From: a virus
Length of the DNA: 24,397 nucleotides
IMG/VR virus record: IMGVR_UViG_3300021964_011479
Coordinates: 1 to 24,397 of that record
Direction: 5' to 3' (one strand)
Shown: one piece after another, positions 22,274-24,397 of the stretch
How positions within the stretch are numbered: position 1 is the first letter of the stretch
Layout: every line of letters begins with the position of its first letter
Translations under genes and position numbers: made by a program
The notes under the pieces: model-generated
Told to the model about the DNA's origin: nothing
Databases searched by the model: none
What the model saw: only the letters and a program-made list of their open reading frames with translations

Positions 22274-23445
22274 TGCCACTCAAAGTATCACATGGAATCG
22301 GTGCGTGGATTAAAGATTTTAAAACTTCGACGAATCCACGATTCAAGGGTAAATCTGATAAAGAGCGCAGAGATCAAGCCATTGCCGCTTATCTCTCTGC
22401 TAAGCGTGATCAGAAAGAAGAAGTAGATAAGACACCTCCGTTTGAAGGTCCTTATAAGAAGAAGCAATCTGTTGTACCTGGTAAGTATGGCGAAGGTCCT
22501 TCTACTGCTAAGCATCTTGCTAAGCAAGGTATGAAACAGGCTGAGAAGAAGCCAGTCAAAGAAGTTTCTACTAATACCCTCACTAGCTATTTGAGAAAGG
22601 CATCCCCCACAGTTGATGCAGCCAAAGAGAGATTGCCTGGTATTAAAAAAGCTCTTCACAAACTAGATCAAAAGATAAAAAAAGAAGAGACGGTTAACGA
22701 ACTTGATAAGTCAACTCTTCAATCGTATAAAGATAAGACTAAAGCTCAGATCGGCACATTGAAAAAAGTTGCTAAGACGATGGATAATCCTGCACATAAA
22801 GCACCTTGGGAGCGTGGCATTGGTGTAAGATCTAAAGGTCTTGAGAGAGCTAAGAAGCGTCTTGGTGAAGATGTCAATGAATCCGAACAGCTCGATGAGT
22901 TGAGTCCCGGTCTTCTAGGTAGATACACCCGTGCACGTGGAAGCTTGAATATTACTAAGAAGCAATCTAAGATGAAAGCACGTGCTCATCAGAAGATGCG
23001 TGATAAGACAAAAGATCTGTCAGCTATTGCTGGTAAGTACAGCAATCCTGCTGATCTCACTAAAACAGAAGCGACTACGTTTGAAGTGGACATCGAAGGC
23101 TTGCCGAAAATGTACATCAAGGACAAGTCGCCTGGTGCTGTCAAAGCTAAGTTGCGTGGTATCGTCAAACAACCTTCTATGATTCAAGGTGTCGATCGTG
23201 TGACCGATGCTAAGATGAAGAAGACATATCGTGACAAAGCACAAGGCCGTGATGAGGTTGAAGAAAATGTCAATGAGATCTCTGGTGAACTTGCTCAGCG
23301 TTATCACGACAAAGCAGTCAAGGCACCTGCACCTAAGGATAAAAAAGATCCTTTGAAGCATACGTTGAAAAGATTTGCTAGTATGCAAAAGGCTCAAGAC
23401 ATTATTCACAAGAGTGAGTTGAAGCGAATCGGAGGTCAGAAATGA
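22273..23445 (+). CDS. Repeat-containing, charged prohead/internal protein, 390 aa
   Basis: A Lys- and Glu-rich protein built of modules. Near the N-terminus is F-K-G-K-S-D-K-E-R-R (24-33) leading to A-I-A-A-Y-L (37-42), a motif I recall in T4-like phage proteins. Four short repeats follow at 95-110, 141-156, 207-222 and 333-348, each of the form hydrophobic-x-E-hydrophobic, then S/D, L, a Tyr and basic residues. Each starts with V-x-E or L-x-E, like a prohead-protease site. A G-L-P-K-M-Y-I-K segment (277-284) opens a further domain. It lacks the F-K-x-F start of its neighbours. Probably a core or internal protein that is cut into pieces; no enzyme motif is seen. Confidence 0.7.
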   Translation: MPLKVSHGIGAWIKDFKTSTNPRFKGKSDKERRDQAIAAYLSAKRDQKEEVDKTPPFEGPYKKKQSVVPGKYGEGPSTAKHLAKQGMKQAEKKPVKEVSTNTLTSYLRKASPTVDAAKERLPGIKKALHKLDQKIKKEETVNELDKSTLQSYKDKTKAQIGTLKKVAKTMDNPAHKAPWERGIGVRSKGLERAKKRLGEDVNESEQLDELSPGLLGRYTRARGSLNITKKQSKMKARAHQKMRDKTKDLSAIAGKYSNPADLTKTEATTFEVDIEGLPKMYIKDKSPGAVKAKLRGIVKQPSMIQGVDRVTDAKMKKTYRDKAQGRDEVEENVNEISGELAQRYHDKAVKAPAPKDKKDPLKHTLKRFASMQKAQDIIHKSELKRIGGQK

Positions 23446-23762
23446 GAGATCTCTGGCAAACCTACATTAAAGAAGTCGCTAAGTATGATTGGGGTACCCC
23501 TGAGGCCACAGCTCATGCTAAGAAGATGACACCTGGCCAGAATGAGCAGAACGATCAAGATCCTGGTGAGTACGATCAAGAAGGTGATATGGCAAAAACA
23601 AAACTTCGTACTATCATCTCTTCAGCCAAAGAAATGCATGATATGTTAGGTACTGATGACAATTTGCCAGAATGGGTGCAAGATAAGATCACAAAAGCAG
23701 AAGATTATATTACAACAGTTCGTGACTATATGAAGTCGGAGAGCGAAGATGACAAAGGCTAA
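23442..23762 (+). CDS. Small acidic phage protein, 106 aa
   Basis: The start M-R-D-L-W-Q-T-Y-I-K-E-V resembles the targeting peptide with I-K-E as site. The middle is acidic (D-P-G-E-Y-D-Q-E-G-D), and the C-terminal helix contains L-P-E-W-V-Q-D-K-I-T-K-A-E-D-Y-I, a motif I recall from many T4-like marine phage proteins. The function is unknown; an acidic prohead core role is plausible. Its start overlaps the previous stop (ATGA) and its end overlaps the next gene by 14 bases. Confidence 0.72.
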   Translation: MRDLWQTYIKEVAKYDWGTPEATAHAKKMTPGQNEQNDQDPGEYDQEGDMAKTKLRTIISSAKEMHDMLGTDDNLPEWVQDKITKAEDYITTVRDYMKSESEDDKG

Positions 23763-24048
23763 GTCATTCAAGGCTTTTATCAATGAAGCTGCTATCGATG
23801 CAAAGGGCCATAAGTCTTCGACTGGTGGTTTGACTCAGAAAGGTGTTGATGCTTTTCGTAGAGCAAATCCAGGTTCAAAGTTGCAAACTGCTGTTACTAC
23901 AAAACCATCTAAGTTGAAACCTGGAAGTAAAGACGCTAAACGCCGTAAGTCATTCTGTGCTCGTATGAGTGGCGTTAAAGGTCCAATGAAAGATGAAAAA
24001 GGCCGGCCAACACGTAAGGCATTGGCATTAAGAAAGTGGAACTGCTAA
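23749..24048 (+). CDS. DUF6321-like small basic protein, 99 aa
   Basis: The C-terminal part F-C-A-R-M-S-G (69-75), G-P-M-K (78-81) and R-K-W-N-C (95-99) is the DUF6321 signature found in phage proteins, with two conserved cysteines. It starts with K-S-F-K-A-F-I-N-E-A-A (5-15), the best match here to the T4 internal-protein targeting peptide with a clean I-N-E then A-A site. The body is strongly basic. Function is unknown; packaging into the head is likely if the targeting peptide is real. Confidence 0.8.
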   Translation: MTKAKSFKAFINEAAIDAKGHKSSTGGLTQKGVDAFRRANPGSKLQTAVTTKPSKLKPGSKDAKRRKSFCARMSGVKGPMKDEKGRPTRKALALRKWNC

Positions 24049-24344
24049 TGACAACACTAGAAGAACACGCAGCGAATGAGAATTCGCGACTAGACCGAAT
24101 TGAACAGAAGATAGATAAACTATCTGATGCTGTAGTTGCAATTGCACGTGCCGAAGAGAAGTTGGCGGGCTTGCAAGGTGACCATAGTAAACTATATGAT
24201 CGAATGAACAGATTTTCAGAGAAGCTTGATTGTATTGAAGCTTCTGTGACAAAGAACGAGTCTGCAGTGAAGTTGATTAACTTCCTGTTAGGCACAATCG
24301 TAGTTGCCGTGGCCGGCGCTTTAGCCACGATGTGGCTTAACTAA
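24048..24344 (+). CDS. Coiled-coil protein with C-terminal membrane segment, 98 aa (possible lysis or envelope protein)
   Basis: Residues 1-70 form heptad-like helices (L-D-R-I-E-Q-K-I-D-K-L, then L-Y-D-R-M-N-R-F). A hydrophobic segment at about 75-96 (L-I-N-F-L-L-G-T-I-V-V-A-V) would cross the membrane, leaving a short tail. The layout resembles XhlA-type phage proteins that help holin-mediated lysis, but similarity of layout is not proof. I chose the ATG at 24048, which overlaps the previous stop (TAATG), over an in-frame start 12 bases earlier. It lacks a targeting-like peptide, so it is probably not packaged. Confidence 0.65.
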   Translation: MTTLEEHAANENSRLDRIEQKIDKLSDAVVAIARAEEKLAGLQGDHSKLYDRMNRFSEKLDCIEASVTKNESAVKLINFLLGTIVVAVAGALATMWLN

Positions 24345-24353
24345 GGAGTAAAA

Positions 24354-24397
24354 ATGAAAAAAATTAGCGAATATACCTCGAAAGATGGTAAGTTCGT
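24354..24397 (+). CDS. Start of a gene cut by the right edge
   Basis: An ATG at 24354 follows AAGGAG at a good spacing and lies nine bases after the previous stop. Only about 14 codons are visible (M-K-K-I-S-E-Y-T-S-K-D-G), too few for identification. Confidence 0.6.
   Translation, partial: MKKISEYTSKDGKF

Noticed and set aside
1-24397. tRNA genes, CRISPR arrays, insertion sequences, integrase or attachment sites
   Set aside because: None was seen on reading either strand; the only long repeats are the two PP-loop gene starts and the promoter element.

Overview
The window looks like part of a marine, T4-like (myovirus-type) phage genome. The right third carries the strongest evidence. It has an exact T4-type late promoter octamer (TATAAATA at 16815) directly ahead of a long, tightly overlapping, co-oriented series of virion or prohead genes. 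Among these are proteins resembling DUF6267, DUF5824 and DUF6321, families I associate with T4-like marine phages, and many start with a peptide like the T4 capsid-targeting sequence. The host cannot be read from the sequence. A low-GC marine bacterium is a reasonable guess for the source of the A+T-rich parts. A bacterial origin of the left part alone cannot be excluded.

Layout. (1) 1-4684, plus strand, very A+T-rich: the 3' end of a fatty-acid desaturase, a long PP-loop enzyme, a nitronate-monooxygenase-like flavoprotein, a double-DUF2061 membrane protein and two short PP-loop enzymes, nearly all overlapping. (2) 4703-9849, minus strand, also A+T-rich, transcribed in the order cupin-like protein, cytochrome P450, small dimeric-barrel-like protein, P-loop (sulfotransferase-like) protein, long PP-loop enzyme, SGNH-like protein. 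(3) 9874-12825, plus strand, less A+T-rich: SAM methyltransferase, TctA and TctC (tripartite tricarboxylate transporter, no TctB). (4) 12822-15141: two tandem, recently related long PP-loop enzymes, again A+T-rich. (5) 15142-16846: a DUF932 gene and two small genes, bracketed by two nearly identical sigma70-like promoters and two rho-independent terminators. (6) 16847-24397: late-expressed virion and prohead-type genes running off the right edge.

The unusual part is the accessory cargo in 1-15141. Six proteins carry the SGGxDS PP-loop signature of N-type ATP pyrophosphatases (four of about 385-407 residues, two of about 304). They sit with a P450, a desaturase, a flavin oxygenase-like protein, a cupin, an SGNH-like protein, a P-loop sulfotransferase-like protein and a methyltransferase, beside a solute transporter. 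The mix of ATP-dependent activating enzymes and oxidative or tailoring enzymes resembles a small-molecule or lipid modification pathway rather than a phage replication module. The product is unknown, and this reading is inference.

The right part appears to encode proteins packaged in the head. These include a nucleotidyltransferase with a C-terminal KOW-like segment, a DUF6267-like protein with a ligase-like KxDG motif, a very basic protein, and a repeat-containing protein that may be cut by the prohead protease. No tRNA, CRISPR array, transposase or integrase was seen, and no gene-free stretch exceeds about 120 bases.
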